A DNA stretch of 64,000 nucleotides from Knoxdaviesia capensis (Eukaryota; Ascomycota; Sordariomycetes; Microascales; Gondwanamycetaceae), in contig LNGK01000007.1 of the NCBI GenBank assembly GCA_001510575.1, forward strand, positions 2,164,151-2,228,150. The letters are read 5' to 3'. The position numbers and the translations under genes are program-made. The notes under the pieces were generated by a model that was not told the origin of the DNA, ran no database searches, and saw nothing but the letters and a program-made list of their open reading frames with translations. Of the stretch, positions 45,108 to 55,733 are shown piece after piece; position 1 is the stretch's first letter, and every line of letters starts with the position of its first letter.

Positions 45108-46233
45108 ATGCCGAAGTGTGAGTGCCCCATCGCGCGTGTTCAGCTCTTCGCCTTGACGATCATGACATGCTAACATCTGTCGCTTTCTCGCTTCGTCTAG
45201 TCTTCTGTACGTTCTACACTCTGCTCCCTGCAATACACGGACCACGAACCGCCTCTTGCCCGCGCTCTCTCTCTGTTTGCGTGCGAACACCTTCTAACAG
45301 ACCATGGCCTCCCTCTAGGCGACTACTGCGATGTGTACCTCACACACGACTCGATGAGCGTGCGCAAAGCCCACAACAGCGGCCGCAACCACCTGCGCAA
45401 CGTCGTCGACTACTACCAACGTAAGTGCCCCGCCCTCCCCGCCATTTCTGTACATAGAACCGCCTGGAGTTGCCAGCGCACGAGACCACCCGCCGACACC
45501 ACGGATTGCTAACGCGCGCGCGCGCCCGTCGTCCCGCCCCGCAGAAATCGGCCAGGAAAAGGCCCAGTCCGTCATCGACTCGATCACCTCGTCGTACGTG
45601 GCCGAGGGCCAGGCCCACGCGAACCCCATGCTGCTGCACAACCTCGCCGCCGGCGGCCCGGCCGGCGCGCCCGGCTCGGCGGCTGCCACCGCGGCCCTGT
45701 TCGCCCAGCACCACCTGCCCCCGCCGCAGATGTCGATGGGCCCCGGTGGCGCGCCGCATCTGGGCGCTCCGCCGGGCGCTATGGGGTTCCCCGGTGCGCC
45801 TGGGTTCCCTGGCATGCCGCCGCCGGGCGCTTTCCCGCCGGGCATGCAACGTGAGTTCCTCTCTCCCTTCCCTTCCTCCCAATCTCCACACCCATTCTCG
45901 TCACGACATCTAACGCGGTTTCCCCCCTCTGTGTGTGCTCCAGCCCCCCAAGGCCCGCACGGCATGCCGATGCCCCCCTTCACCCCCGGCCCGAACGGCC
46001 TCCCCATGCCTCCGCCCGGCATGCCCTTCCCGCCGCCCGGCGGCCTCCCGTTCCCGCTTCCCGGCGCCCCGCCCGGCCCCAACGGCCTGTCCATGCCCCC
46101 CGGATTCCCCTTCCAAGGCATGCCGCCGCTGGGCCCTGGCGGTGTGCCCCCGCCCGGCGCTATCCCGCCCCCGTTCCGACACGCTGGAAATGGCCCGCCG
46201 CCGGGTATGCTGCCGCCGCCGGGACAGCGGTGA
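45108..46233 (+). CDS. U1 snRNP protein C (U1-C/Yhc1)
   Basis: Five coding exons: 45108-45117, 45201-45206, 45319-45420, 45545-45850 and 45944-46233, total 714 bases, 237 residues. Exon 2 is only six bases. Joined, the start reads MPKFFCDYCDVYLTHDS, the invariant U1-C zinc finger with ligands Cys6, Cys9, His24 and His30, followed by VRKAHNSGRNHLRNVVDYYQ and QIGQEKAQSVIDSITSSYV. The rest is a Gly/Pro/Met-rich low-complexity tail, as in other U1-C proteins. U1-C stabilises pairing of U1 snRNA with 5' splice sites. All four introns have GTGAGT, GTACGT, GTAAGT and GTGAGT donors, and CTAAC branch points are visible in introns 1, 2 and 4. Convergent with the large gene at 47216. Confidence 0.94.
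45201..45206 (+). other. Six-nucleotide microexon of the U1-C gene
   Basis: TCTTCT lies between a TCTAG acceptor and a GTACGT donor. Introns on both sides (83 and 112 bases) each have a CTAAC branch-point sequence 25-30 bases before the acceptor. It supplies the bases for Phe4-Phe5 and the first base of Cys6. Confidence 0.85.
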
Positions 46234-47215
46234 GAGTGCGGCTGGTGCTGTGGTGGGCGGCGCGAGACTGGAAAAGGTGGTTGTGCTTATAATGACGCAT
46301 GTTCTGTCCTTGGGCGTTTCTTCTTTTTTTTGGATGGGGAGTTCCTCGGCGTTAATGTTTCCCCTATTTTTGCTCGATGATTAGTTTGTTCATTCTCAAT
46401 ACACCTGAGTACCGCCCATTTGTCTCTAAACATTTTTTATATTCACGCAATTCTGCTGACATCCAATTGTGAACGAAGTGAAACGCTATAATCATGTATA
46501 TTCATAGACTAGGTGACTGTTTTGCCAAAATTTCTAAATTAGGAGCACAATCAAATCACCAAATGGGGTTTCCAACGAGTAAGAGAATCGCAAACGGAAC
46601 AAACGGAAACATGGTAGGTAGATGCATGCACTGGATATTTTCGAAAAAAAGCAACATAAGATGATGAACAACACCCTTGAAGGGACAACATCCACCACGC
46701 ACCCCTAACTGAACGATTGCGAACGTGTATATGACCGGCACATGAGAGCGAAGCTTTGGCTTTTGTGTAGGAGTGTGCATACACACAGAACTGGAGTTAG
46801 AAATTCGACTGCACTTGGACTCAAACAGACCGAACCGATAAAAACCAAGCAAACCAAGAAGAAAGATGGGAGATTCAACATAAGAAACAAGGTCGTGACA
46901 TAAAAAAATAATAATGACTCGCTAGGGGGTATGACATGAAATTGGGCATCACACGCGAAGGGAAACAGAAGAACTAAGAAGGATAAAAGGGGGAAACAGA
47001 AGAAAAAAATAACTGAACGGTCGTGCGTGTATAGGTCGTGAATATAAAAAAATATATGGAGTCGTGTCAAGCATGTCGGGGTCATGATCTGCGTTGGGGG
47101 GAACACGTGAAGTCGTAACAGATAGAAATAGCAAAACAAAAAAAATTAAAGAAGAAACGAAGAGGAGAAAAGAAACCGAAACCGAGAGTTCCAATGGGGA
47201 GAAGATACGGCCGGC
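46234..47215. other. Convergent intergenic region
   Basis: AT-rich 3' flanks of the U1-C gene and the 1206-residue protein. No gene seen. Confidence 0.6.
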
Positions 47216-50200
47216 TCACACAACGACGGAACCGCCCACACTGCGCCGGCGAATCACCTCGCCAACACCGTCCCGGACTGCACGGGGAGCACTGATCTTC
47301 GTACGCAGCTCGCGCGCCCGTTTCTCACGCCGACGCTCGCTGAGCCGCCGCGGGATGCTCTGCAGCCCGTCAAGTTTAGAGCTCAGCGTGGTCAAAACAC
47401 CCGTGTTCATAGAGGTGGCCTGTGCCTGCGCTGCCGCTGGAGAGGCAATAGCAGTCATGCCGGCCGGAGGCAGTCGAACAGCTGGTGCAGGGGCCGGGGC
47501 CGGAGCCCACATCTCCGGGGGAGATGGCGGCTGGGGATCCTGCTGGACCACCTGGAGAGGCGGTCCTAGGACGTCCTCAGCTGAAGGCGATGCCGGCCAC
47601 ATCACACGTAGGTTTCCGCTATCCGACCGCCGGATTGTACGGCGTTGACGAGTCCATACACCCATACTGCTACGGCGCGACGGCATCTCATCAGCCGACG
47701 AGTCGTCGTCGCTGTCGTAGCGTCCAGTGTATTCGTAGTGCGCCTCATCATCGGATTCTGAGTCGGTGTAGTCGTCGTCTGCATGACGCGAACGGCCTCC
47801 CAAAGTAAAGAACTCCTTCATCCGCGTGCCAATGCTGCGGGGTTCGGGAGGAACCTCGTACGTAAACACCTGTTCTCGCTGCGCCGATGGCGCAATATGT
47901 ACGCGGCGCGGTCGCGTGTTTTCTTCGTCGCTGCTTTCGCTGCTGGTGGTGCTAACGAGCGATACCGAATGCCGGCGATAACGGGATGAGACAAGCAGCA
48001 TCGGCAAGGGATCCGTCGCAACCTTGGACTCCACGCCCATGTTGACGATCCGTGGAGTGGCCTGAACGGGAGGGGCCACAGACCCGGTGGTCACAGCGCG
48101 AGGCCGCATCGACCGGGTAAGCGACATGGTACGAGTGATGAATCCCATCCGGGGAGTGGCTGCTGAGTTTGCTTGGGGTGGGAGAGAAGGGAGCGGGCGC
48201 TCATCAGGCCCAGACTCGGAATAGCGACGGGGGCGCAGAGCACGACGAACCAGTGAGACACTCCGCCGAATGGGAGTTTCAGCTGGGGCCGGGTGAACTG
48301 AAATGCCCCGCTCAACAACAGCCGCTGGGAGCGCCCGCGACGCCGGAGGAATAGGTGCCTCGCGGGGGTTCCGAAGAGGCGAGTCAACATCGTCCATGGA
48401 AAACACTGGCTGCGGTGGGGTGGCAGGTCCGGTCACTACCGTCGGCCGAGCAGGTGCAGCGACTGGCGCCTTGGTCGAGACAAAATCTGCATGTCTCCAA
48501 CTAGGCCCGCTCGATTCCGTCGAAGGAAGGGAGTCGCGCTGGTTCTGGGAGGAATGGGCGCTTTCAGAGGGGCGCACAGACGAGTGGTCAACCATCAGGA
48601 CCGACGAGTTTTGATGCGGGAAGATGCTGACAGCAGTGGCTTCAACAACCTCCAGAGCTGTTCCGGTGGTTTCGACCGACTGCGCTGAAAAAGGAGAGCC
48701 ACGAACCCATGGGTGCAGAATGGATGGCTCATCAAAATCAAAGCTGAACCGGCGATTAGGCGGCAGAAGGGGCGGGAGGTCAATGGCAGGCGAAAGATCT
48801 TGGCTGATCATCAGGATGGGAGCGATGTTGGCCGGGTCTACCGGCTTGGAGGCAATCGGCGCGACCGGAACAAGGCCAGCAACCCCGGTAGCGGAGACTG
48901 GAGCAGACGCCGAGATTGCATCGTGTTCTCCTGCGGTACTTCTAGACACCGTCGTGGTGGTGGTACCCCGAGTCAGAGACGGAGCACGCGAGTTACTCCG
49001 GCTGGTAGGAGCCGACAGAGAGGAGGTGCGCTTAGGAATCACGGGCGGGTAGTCGATCGTGCGCTCATCTGAGCCGTCCGACTCCGAAAAAGCACGGCTG
49101 CGGCGACGTGATGGACGATCAAAGAACGAGGACATATCCCCAGACGGAAGCGCCGAAGAAAGGCTGGCAGATCGACGTGTACCCTTGCCTGCGTTCGCTT
49201 GAGAAGCGCGTGGGGCAGGCTCGTCCGTCTTGGTAGACGAGCGGCGTTGTGGTACCATGACAACAGCAACGGTGCTCATCGTCAACGAATCCCGGCGGGA
49301 CGGCTTTCCACTGAGCGGGACATACCCCGGTCCGGGGATTTGGACCTCCGACCTGCGGCGATAACCTGATCTAGTCGACGCCGATGCAGCGCGCTCCGAG
49401 CTGGTTCGTGAGACATCGGGGGTCGAGTCGCGCAGGTCCACAAGCTTCCGGACGTGGCGCAGAGTTTGGCGTCTCACGGGCGGAGGGGGCTGACTGATGA
49501 ACACGCCCTCTAATACCGTCGACACAGTTGTGCGCGACGACAGATTCGATATGCGCCTGCGGTCGTTAGAAGTTGCAGAAGAGTCCGATACAGCAGACCA
49601 CGCAGGAGTGCGATCAGATGCCTTTGGTGACGACCCGAGTACGGCGTTTGGAGAATCCTGTAGGAGAGGCATAGCGCGAAGGGCAAGCGTGGCGTTTGTC
49701 GGAGCAATCACGTTCGAGTCGGCCGCAACGGTTGGCTGACGGGAAGCATCTGGCAACTTTGGCAACTTCGGAATGGGGGAATCAGCAAGTTTGGACGGCG
49801 CGCGACGTTTGGCGACCACTAAAGGCTTATCCGTGGCGGGGATGGCACGGCCAGCGGCAGGAAGTGCCGAGACAGTGGATGAAGTCGAGCCATCACTCAG
49901 AAGAGTCGGCTTCGCAAAATTTCCAGGCTTTTCAGTCCACTCTCCGTCAAACCCTGCAAACGGGCCATTTCCAACCACAGCGGCAGAATCGGTGCCAAAT
50001 TGTACAGGGAAACTCAGGCCAAGGCCTACATTCTGCGAGGTCCCTTCATGAGACTGGAGGTGCGGCGTCGTACCGTTTGATGACTGCGACGCCTTGACAG
50101 TTTCAGGAGTTGGCTTCGTAGTTAAAGGAGTGAAGAAAGGGTCGTCAGCCGAAGAAAATGCATCTTCGCGGGCGGTTCGAAACGACTGGGTCGTAGACTG

Positions 50201-50836
50201 CGAAGCGATGGACTTCAGGCTCGGGCGCACTGGGGGAGGTAACGGCCGTGACGCGGTCTTCGCAGGTACTCGTCGCGACTTTTGCGGAGGCGTGACATCG
50301 GGGGTAGGTGGGCTCGCGGGACTAGCTTGATGGGGTGGGGTAGCCGTGCCAGTCAACGTGGGAGCAGTAGGAGAAGGCCTGCGAGCCGAGCGCGTGGGAC
50401 GAGGCGGCCGCGAAGATCTAGACGGGCTCGGCGGGCTTGCGCGCCGAGTCGGGCTAGATTGTTGAGCGGAGTGGCTTCCGGACGACGAGCGCGAGTGAGC
50501 TGGAGGAGTCGGAGGCGGGTCGGGACCGCTCTGGATACGGCGCGTTTGGTGTTTGAGCACAGGAGTGGAGGTTTGAGAGGCTGAAGTAGTGGGGACTGAG
50601 GGGCGGGAGGACAGCGATCGCTTCGGCACATGGGGAGAAGCAGAGTAATGGAGAGCAAGGGGAATGTTCTTGGGTGGACGAGGGAGAGCCTTGTGTTTCC
50701 TAAACAAGGGATGAGGGGGCCCTGAAGCCGATCGGGTTGGCTTCGAAGTGGTGGAGGAGGAAGCTGTTATCGACGGGCTCACATCGTCCCGAGCCGCAAG
50801 GGTTGCTGGGGACTGGATAACAGCGGTCGCCGACAT
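47216..50836 (-). CDS. Large disordered Ser/Pro/Arg-rich protein (1206 aa), unknown
   Basis: One intronless frame of 1206 residues from the ATG at 50836 (MSATAVIQSPATL). Ser, Pro, Thr, Arg and Ala dominate; no signal peptide, membrane helix or folded enzyme domain is visible. Recurrent RRxS basophilic sites (RRRSRAFSES, RRTIRRSDS) and many SP/TP sites suggest a phosphorylated scaffold. Near the C-terminus a more conserved-looking block reads SIGTRMKEFFTLGGRSRHAD, an acidic DDDYTDSESDDEAHYEY and SDSGNLRVMWPASPSAED. The N-terminal HPLFRKHKALPRPPKNIPLA is also non-repetitive. The upstream frame extension to 50971 is probably leader. The length of a single open frame this size and its composition make it certainly coding; function is not known to me. 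Confidence 0.88.
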   Translation of the reverse strand: MSATAVIQSPATLAARDDVSPSITASSSTTSKPTRSASGPPHPLFRKHKALPRPPKNIPLALHYSASPHVPKRSLSSRPSVPTTSASQTSTPVLKHQTRRIQSGPDPPPTPPAHSRSSSGSHSAQQSSPTRRASPPSPSRSSRPPRPTRSARRPSPTAPTLTGTATPPHQASPASPPTPDVTPPQKSRRVPAKTASRPLPPPVRPSLKSIASQSTTQSFRTAREDAFSSADDPFFTPLTTKPTPETVKASQSSNGTTPHLQSHEGTSQNVGLGLSFPVQFGTDSAAVVGNGPFAGFDGEWTEKPGNFAKPTLLSDGSTSSTVSALPAAGRAIPATDKPLVVAKRRAPSKLADSPIPKLPKLPDASRQPTVAADSNVIAPTNATLALRAMPLLQDSPNAVLGSSPKASDRTPAWSAVSDSSATSNDRRRISNLSSRTTVSTVLEGVFISQPPPPVRRQTLRHVRKLVDLRDSTPDVSRTSSERAASASTRSGYRRRSEVQIPGPGYVPLSGKPSRRDSLTMSTVAVVMVPQRRSSTKTDEPAPRASQANAGKGTRRSASLSSALPSGDMSSFFDRPSRRRSRAFSESDGSDERTIDYPPVIPKRTSSLSAPTSRSNSRAPSLTRGTTTTTVSRSTAGEHDAISASAPVSATGVAGLVPVAPIASKPVDPANIAPILMISQDLSPAIDLPPLLPPNRRFSFDFDEPSILHPWVRGSPFSAQSVETTGTALEVVEATAVSIFPHQNSSVLMVDHSSVRPSESAHSSQNQRDSLPSTESSGPSWRHADFVSTKAPVAAPARPTVVTGPATPPQPVFSMDDVDSPLRNPREAPIPPASRALPAAVVERGISVHPAPAETPIRRSVSLVRRALRPRRYSESGPDERPLPSLPPQANSAATPRMGFITRTMSLTRSMRPRAVTTGSVAPPVQATPRIVNMGVESKVATDPLPMLLVSSRYRRHSVSLVSTTSSESSDEENTRPRRVHIAPSAQREQVFTYEVPPEPRSIGTRMKEFFTLGGRSRHADDDYTDSESDDEAHYEYTGRYDSDDDSSADEMPSRRSSMGVWTRQRRTIRRSDSGNLRVMWPASPSAEDVLGPPLQVVQQDPQPPSPPEMWAPAPAPAPAVRLPPAGMTAIASPAAAQAQATSMNTGVLTTLSSKLDGLQSIPRRLSERRREKRARELRTKISAPRAVRDGVGEVIRRRSVGGSVVV

Positions 50837-53800
50837 GGTCGCAGTCGCGAAACAAGGGACACGAACAGGAAGCAAAACCGGGCAACTCGAGAAAAAAAAA
50901 ACCAGATTATCGGAGACTGTTCGTCGTTGAAAATAGGCGGTGGAAGGACATGGCCGATCCGTGACAGACAAGCGGAAAATCAGGAGAACCAGGGCCAGAT
51001 CGCAGAGTCAGATTATACGTGAAGCGCGGATCCAGAGATACAGAAAACGGCCATAGTGATCGAAAGAGAATAGATGCGGTGACTGTGTAAGACAGAAAAT
51101 CAACGTGACAAAACTGTATATGAGATCGAGGCAAAGAAAATCGCGGGAAAATCAAGAGGCTGTCGGAGTGACGAAGATATGGCGACGATATATCTTTCTA
51201 GTGAAGTGAACCTTTCGCAGGTGAGAACCTTATGCGAAGGAGTGCGATGGCCAGGAGAGTGAAAGGGAAAGATGTTTAGAGGCAAAACGGTCCTCGAAAG
51301 ATTCGACAAGACAAAAATCTGAGGGGTGGAGAGACGGTCAGATATTACTCGGAGGAAGGGCGAGGGTGCATGAGGATAAAGGGATGAAGAGACAAAGAAT
51401 GGTCGAGATGAGAACAAAGGCGTGATCAAAATGAAGTGAGAATGGGAAAATGGAGGAGGAGGAGTGCAGGCATTGCCAGTCACACGGTTCTAGAAGACAG
51501 ATGAAAAGAATTTTCCAGGGAAATATGCTCCAAGTATGGGGACTTGGCGACTCTGAGACTGGAGAACAGAAATTATAAACCAGGCCCGTGATCTCAACTG
51601 CAGAGAAACGGCGTATGATGTTACAGTGAACATTCAACGCAACTATTCCGACAAGAGAACGGTGGCAACGTTGAAAAATGGTAAAACAGAGAGAACCAGG
51701 AGGAGATGAAAGCAAATACAGTAGTGACTTGTGGGTACGGCACACGGACACTCAAACTTGGGGGGAGACGAAGTCCGGGTACAAATTACTAGATTTGGTG
51801 GCAGACACGGCTGAAGCAGGCTGAACAGAGACTGAAATGAATAACAAAGGGGGGGGGAGGCGCATCGTGAGCAATATGCATGCACATTAAACTAGTTCAG
51901 CCAATCTGCATACCTAGATGCAACGTGGAAAGTGGAAAAGGCAACAGGACAGGACAAGGAACATGGGCAAAAAGACCAGGATGGCCAACAGTGGTACTCA
52001 TACTTTACATGGAAGATGATGAAATACTGAGGCGGGCACTGGGCAGGGAGGGGAGACGAGAGGGTAATTTGGGATGATTTCAGCCTTGATTGAAGCTGTA
52101 TTTATAGAAGTCCAAGCTGCATCATAAAGTACATGCTGCACTTCCATTGAAGTTGAAAGCAAGCGGCATCCAAAGTCGCGGATGAGCGGAGGCGAGACGA
52201 GGATAGAAGTGCGAATAGGGGATAGACAAAGGATTGATTGTCCGGACAGAAGACCCCAGAGTCGGCACAACAGCCAGGCCAGGCGAATCGAAGAATTGGC
52301 GATGATGTGTGAAGTTCACCGAAGGTTACCGTACCGTACCGCCCCAGGCAGGGAATCAATAGAGGCTCAATAAAGCGCAGAGGTGGCTGGGAAATCGCAG
52401 TTGAAGCCACAGCCAGCCGCACCGCGCAAATTGTGGGTGGAAAGTGGACAAACCCGTAAAAAAGTCAAGATGCTGAGTGGGAAACTTCCTTCAGTAGTCA
52501 AGCAAAAAAGAGAAAGGCTGGGGGGGAAGACAGGCACATAGCACTAGTCCGAAGGTCCTGTGGAGTTGCTGGTTGTCAAGCATTTGAGCTCTATCAATAT
52601 AATTGCTTTTATTTGGTTCTTTTTCTTCTTTCTTCTTTCCCCGACCAGTGGTCCTCTCGTATCGTAAAATATCACGGCTGTTGAGAAGGGCGGTAACCGG
52701 GCGAGGAAGCGCTCGACAACGTTGATTCGATGTTCACTTGCATCATCGTTCAGGGCATGCACAACGCACAGTCCCTGGAATGCTGTGTGGCTGTGGCCAG
52801 AGGCTGCATGAGTCGACCAAGTCCGAGACGGCATTTCGTGCTCTGACCAGTTGTCATCTGGTGTTTGGCCAGAGAGTTGCCCAAGAGATGTTGTGGACGG
52901 TGAGTTGTTTCAGGGAGTCTAGAGGAGAGCGTGTTTGCTGTTAGCCATAGGCCATCCACTTTGTTCCGGCGATTAATTGGCGTTCTTGGATTTGACGTAT
53001 ACCCCCTAACTTAATCCGTTTCCCGCGGCTTGTCAGATTCAACCCGGAGGACCAGGTTGAAGAAAATGGCGGCCGTATAAGCGGCCATGTCGCGCTGGAG
53101 GCGCTGTGACCCTGTAGTGAGTCGTCATGGTCTAAACACCAACGGCTGGAAAAGCTGAAAGCTGGATGTGCCGTCGGTATCTTGACGGAGGCAGCGTCGT
53201 CGGAAGATGGTGGTTTTTTTCTTGAAAGAGTACAGTTGAGCATGAGAGTGAGTCCGATATAATCCGACAGTTGATTCTTGTGCTTCCTGTTGTGTTCTTG
53301 TGTTCATATGTTGTCGTGTCACCGTCCGAGATCAAAGAACATCGACTGAGGGGAAATTGAAAGATGAGATGAAGAGGCGGTTCGTGTTGGCGGTTTTTGC
53401 TATCCGAAGATGGTTTTTGTAAGAAGAGGCGATGAAGATGGGGATATCTAATAGACCTCAATTTTACGAGCTTTTACTAGATTTTACAATTTGAAATATG
53501 TGTGTATCGAGGCTTACATGATGAGATTTAACAGGCAAGACCGTGTAACTGAATCCATCGCCGTATGGTAGTGCATGCCTTCAACTGGAAAGAACGTTTA
53601 TACGAATAAGCTATTAGTCTCGGGAAGGAGACGCCCATATCCCAAGGGAGAGCCCGTTTTGATGATTAATCTAAGGGTCCTATGAATGAATAGCCATCCC
53701 ATCTCGTTTTGATCCTCTATAACCCTGGAAGATCGACGATGTTCCTATATCAGAGAGTGTTAAGAACTGAGGAAAATCACTAGATCCTCGAGTGGGATGG

Positions 53801-54819
53801 AAGTGAGAGCGTAGCAGCGCAACCCAAGACCGCACAGAAATTCCCAGTTTTTTCTCTTCCTCAATCTCTTTTTTTACACTGCTCTTATTTCCCCTACAGC
53901 AACCATCAAGAGAGAGAGCCTCGATACGGCATGCAAGCAAAGGTCCTGCACAAGCGTGCAGGAGGAGTGCATGAAAAATTTATTTCACGCCCTCGAGAAT
54001 GTGTGTGTGTCCTTGGCCTTTGTCTACAAAAGGAAAGACTGATAGAAACGGCATATCAGTCGTGGGACGAGAGTAGCGAATCACGGCGCAGAGGCCAATG
54101 GATGATGCAGGCATGGAGCCACTTTCTTGATGCAGGATGGATGGAGATGCACAGTGAGAATGGGGGGAGAGAAAAGGAATTCAACGTTGCTCCTGTGGCT
54201 TTTTTTTTTTTTTTCATTCTTCGGCGTTTCTGTGGTTTTGTTTGTTTCCGGGCATATAGCCGAGAGGATGAACCTGCAGCATTGTGCTCGTCGAGGCATC
54301 ATGGCGGGTGGGATGTGTGGGATTATTAGCGGAGAGGATACATAGATAACTCAATCATGAGGAAGTGTCACCGGGATGAAGAATATATATAATGTTAAGA
54401 CTAGCACAGCATACAGAGAACGAAGAAGAAGTGGGCGAAGAGGAAGAGGAGAGATAACGGCGGGTTGTGCGTGGTGATAGCGGCGATAGCGATAAGCTCT
54501 TCCGGATAAGCATATTCGGTGAGGGGTTTCGACCAGGCAGTCCCACGAAAAGCGGGAAGATGAGAGAACGAGAGAAGAAAGCGAGATCTAAGGACAATCT
54601 AAAATCCTCCAAAGATCTGTGTGGTAATGGTAGTTGATCCCCGTTTTTATTGGGATTGCCCTCTGATAATCGGTAATATAACGCAGGTAATAAAAGTTGA
54701 CCCCGGCTCCTCCACCAAGTTAGTGTCTGACTTGATCTTTCGCATCCTTCACATTTCCAGGTTGTGGTTCATGAACACCACTTGAACAAGCTGTGTGAGG
54801 TCCACTGGTATGTTGACAC
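50837..54819. other. 4 kb region upstream of the large gene, no gene seen
   Basis: Promoter and leader of the 1206-residue protein on the left. From about 53450 the DNA becomes AT-richer. Open frames such as 52544-52834 (minus) and 53931-54329 (plus) show no motif and are not called. Confidence 0.5.
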
Positions 54820-54900
54820 AACCCTAACCCTACGCGAGTTTAGACAGTCTAGGGTTAATCCACTTGAGTAACCCTACACATATGCCCGAAATAACCCTAA
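54820..54900. promoter_or_regulatory. Cluster of teloboxes (five TAACCCTA units in 81 bases)
   Basis: A tandem AACCCTAACCCTA (54820-54832), then TAGGGTTAA (54850-54858), TAACCCTAC (54869-54877) and TAACCCTAA (54892-54900), in both orientations with spacings of about 18-25 bases. It lies just upstream of the small ORF at 54959. It may be a promoter element, or the remnant of an internal telomere-like insertion. Confidence 0.55.
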
Positions 54901-54958
54901 AGCCCGACGTTTATCACGGATTCACCCAGACAATAGACAAGTATGTGTGACTCGACAT

Positions 54959-55270
54959 ATGTACATGAATGAGGAGAGCCACGGCACCGTAAAGTGTGAC
55001 TGGCTGGCCGGGGAGTTAACTCTGTGTCCACGACACCCACCCTACGGTTGGTTTACACAAATCCATGAGGAAAACGACAAGAGCCGAAGGACGGACCGTA
55101 TCCGTTTTGAATGGAAGTTGGTCCGGTGCCATAAAGAATATATCAATCCTTATCTCATAGATGAAGTCTTACGGGATTCAACATATAGCAGCTGTGTGTC
55201 ATCTGACGCTCCTCATACTGATCACAAACGGAGAAAGCTCGAACCCCTTTATATACTGGCTGGTTTATGA
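54959..55270 (+). CDS. Orphan small ORF A (103 aa), unknown
   Basis: From the ATG at 54959. Sequence features: CDWLAGELTLCPRHPPYGWF, a charged EENDKSRRTDRIRFEWKLV segment and a C-terminal YINPYLIDEVL helix. Composition is not repeat-like. AT-rich codon use differs from the GC-rich housekeeping genes. It shares a loose pattern with ORF B next door. No family recognised; could be a young gene, a foreign gene or a remnant. Confidence 0.35.
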   Translation: MYMNEESHGTVKCDWLAGELTLCPRHPPYGWFTQIHEENDKSRRTDRIRFEWKLVRCHKEYINPYLIDEVLRDSTYSSCVSSDAPHTDHKRRKLEPLYILAGL

Positions 55271-55439
55271 GACGATATAGGCTGACGATTTGCGATACAA
55301 TCATCGATGGGGATAGTTGAAATAGTCGGCCGCACCAAAAGAGATGTATTCTGAAGGACTGGATGGTGCTCTTGAGATAGAGGTTGAGAAGAGCTTAGAT
55401 TGTCTTTGAAAAGGATTGCCGTTGGGTCACTGCTGGGGA

Positions 55440-55733
55440 ATGGCGGCCGACATGAGAAACTATGAAAATCTTCTTGCTTCTAAGAAAGAGAAGCTCCTAG
55501 AGATCCTCATATATCATCCTAGAGGCAAGCTCATAACGGGGTGCGCATCATGGGCCGAGGATGGAGGTATCAGTATGACACTCTACGCCATACAACCAAC
55601 TTCATATGGGAGCCATCATTACGACAGCTGGAGTTTCGCGTATCGAGAGTCCTGTATGGGAGTTAGAGATTCTGATTACTTGCACTTCGAGTTCAAGGTG
55701 TCGTTCAGAACACTGCAAAGAAGGGATAGTTAG
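55440..55733 (+). CDS. Orphan small ORF B (97 aa), unknown
   Basis: From the ATG at 55440 (MAADMRNYENLLASKKEKLL). Begins with a predicted helix, then an apparently beta-rich part: GKLITGCASWAEDGGISMTL, PTSYGSHHYDSWSFAYRE and YLHFEFKVSFRTL. Moderate AT codon use. It lies 170 bases after ORF A on the same strand, so the two may be exons of one gene or tandem copies. No family recognised. Confidence 0.4.
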   Translation: MAADMRNYENLLASKKEKLLEILIYHPRGKLITGCASWAEDGGISMTLYAIQPTSYGSHHYDSWSFAYRESCMGVRDSDYLHFEFKVSFRTLQRRDS

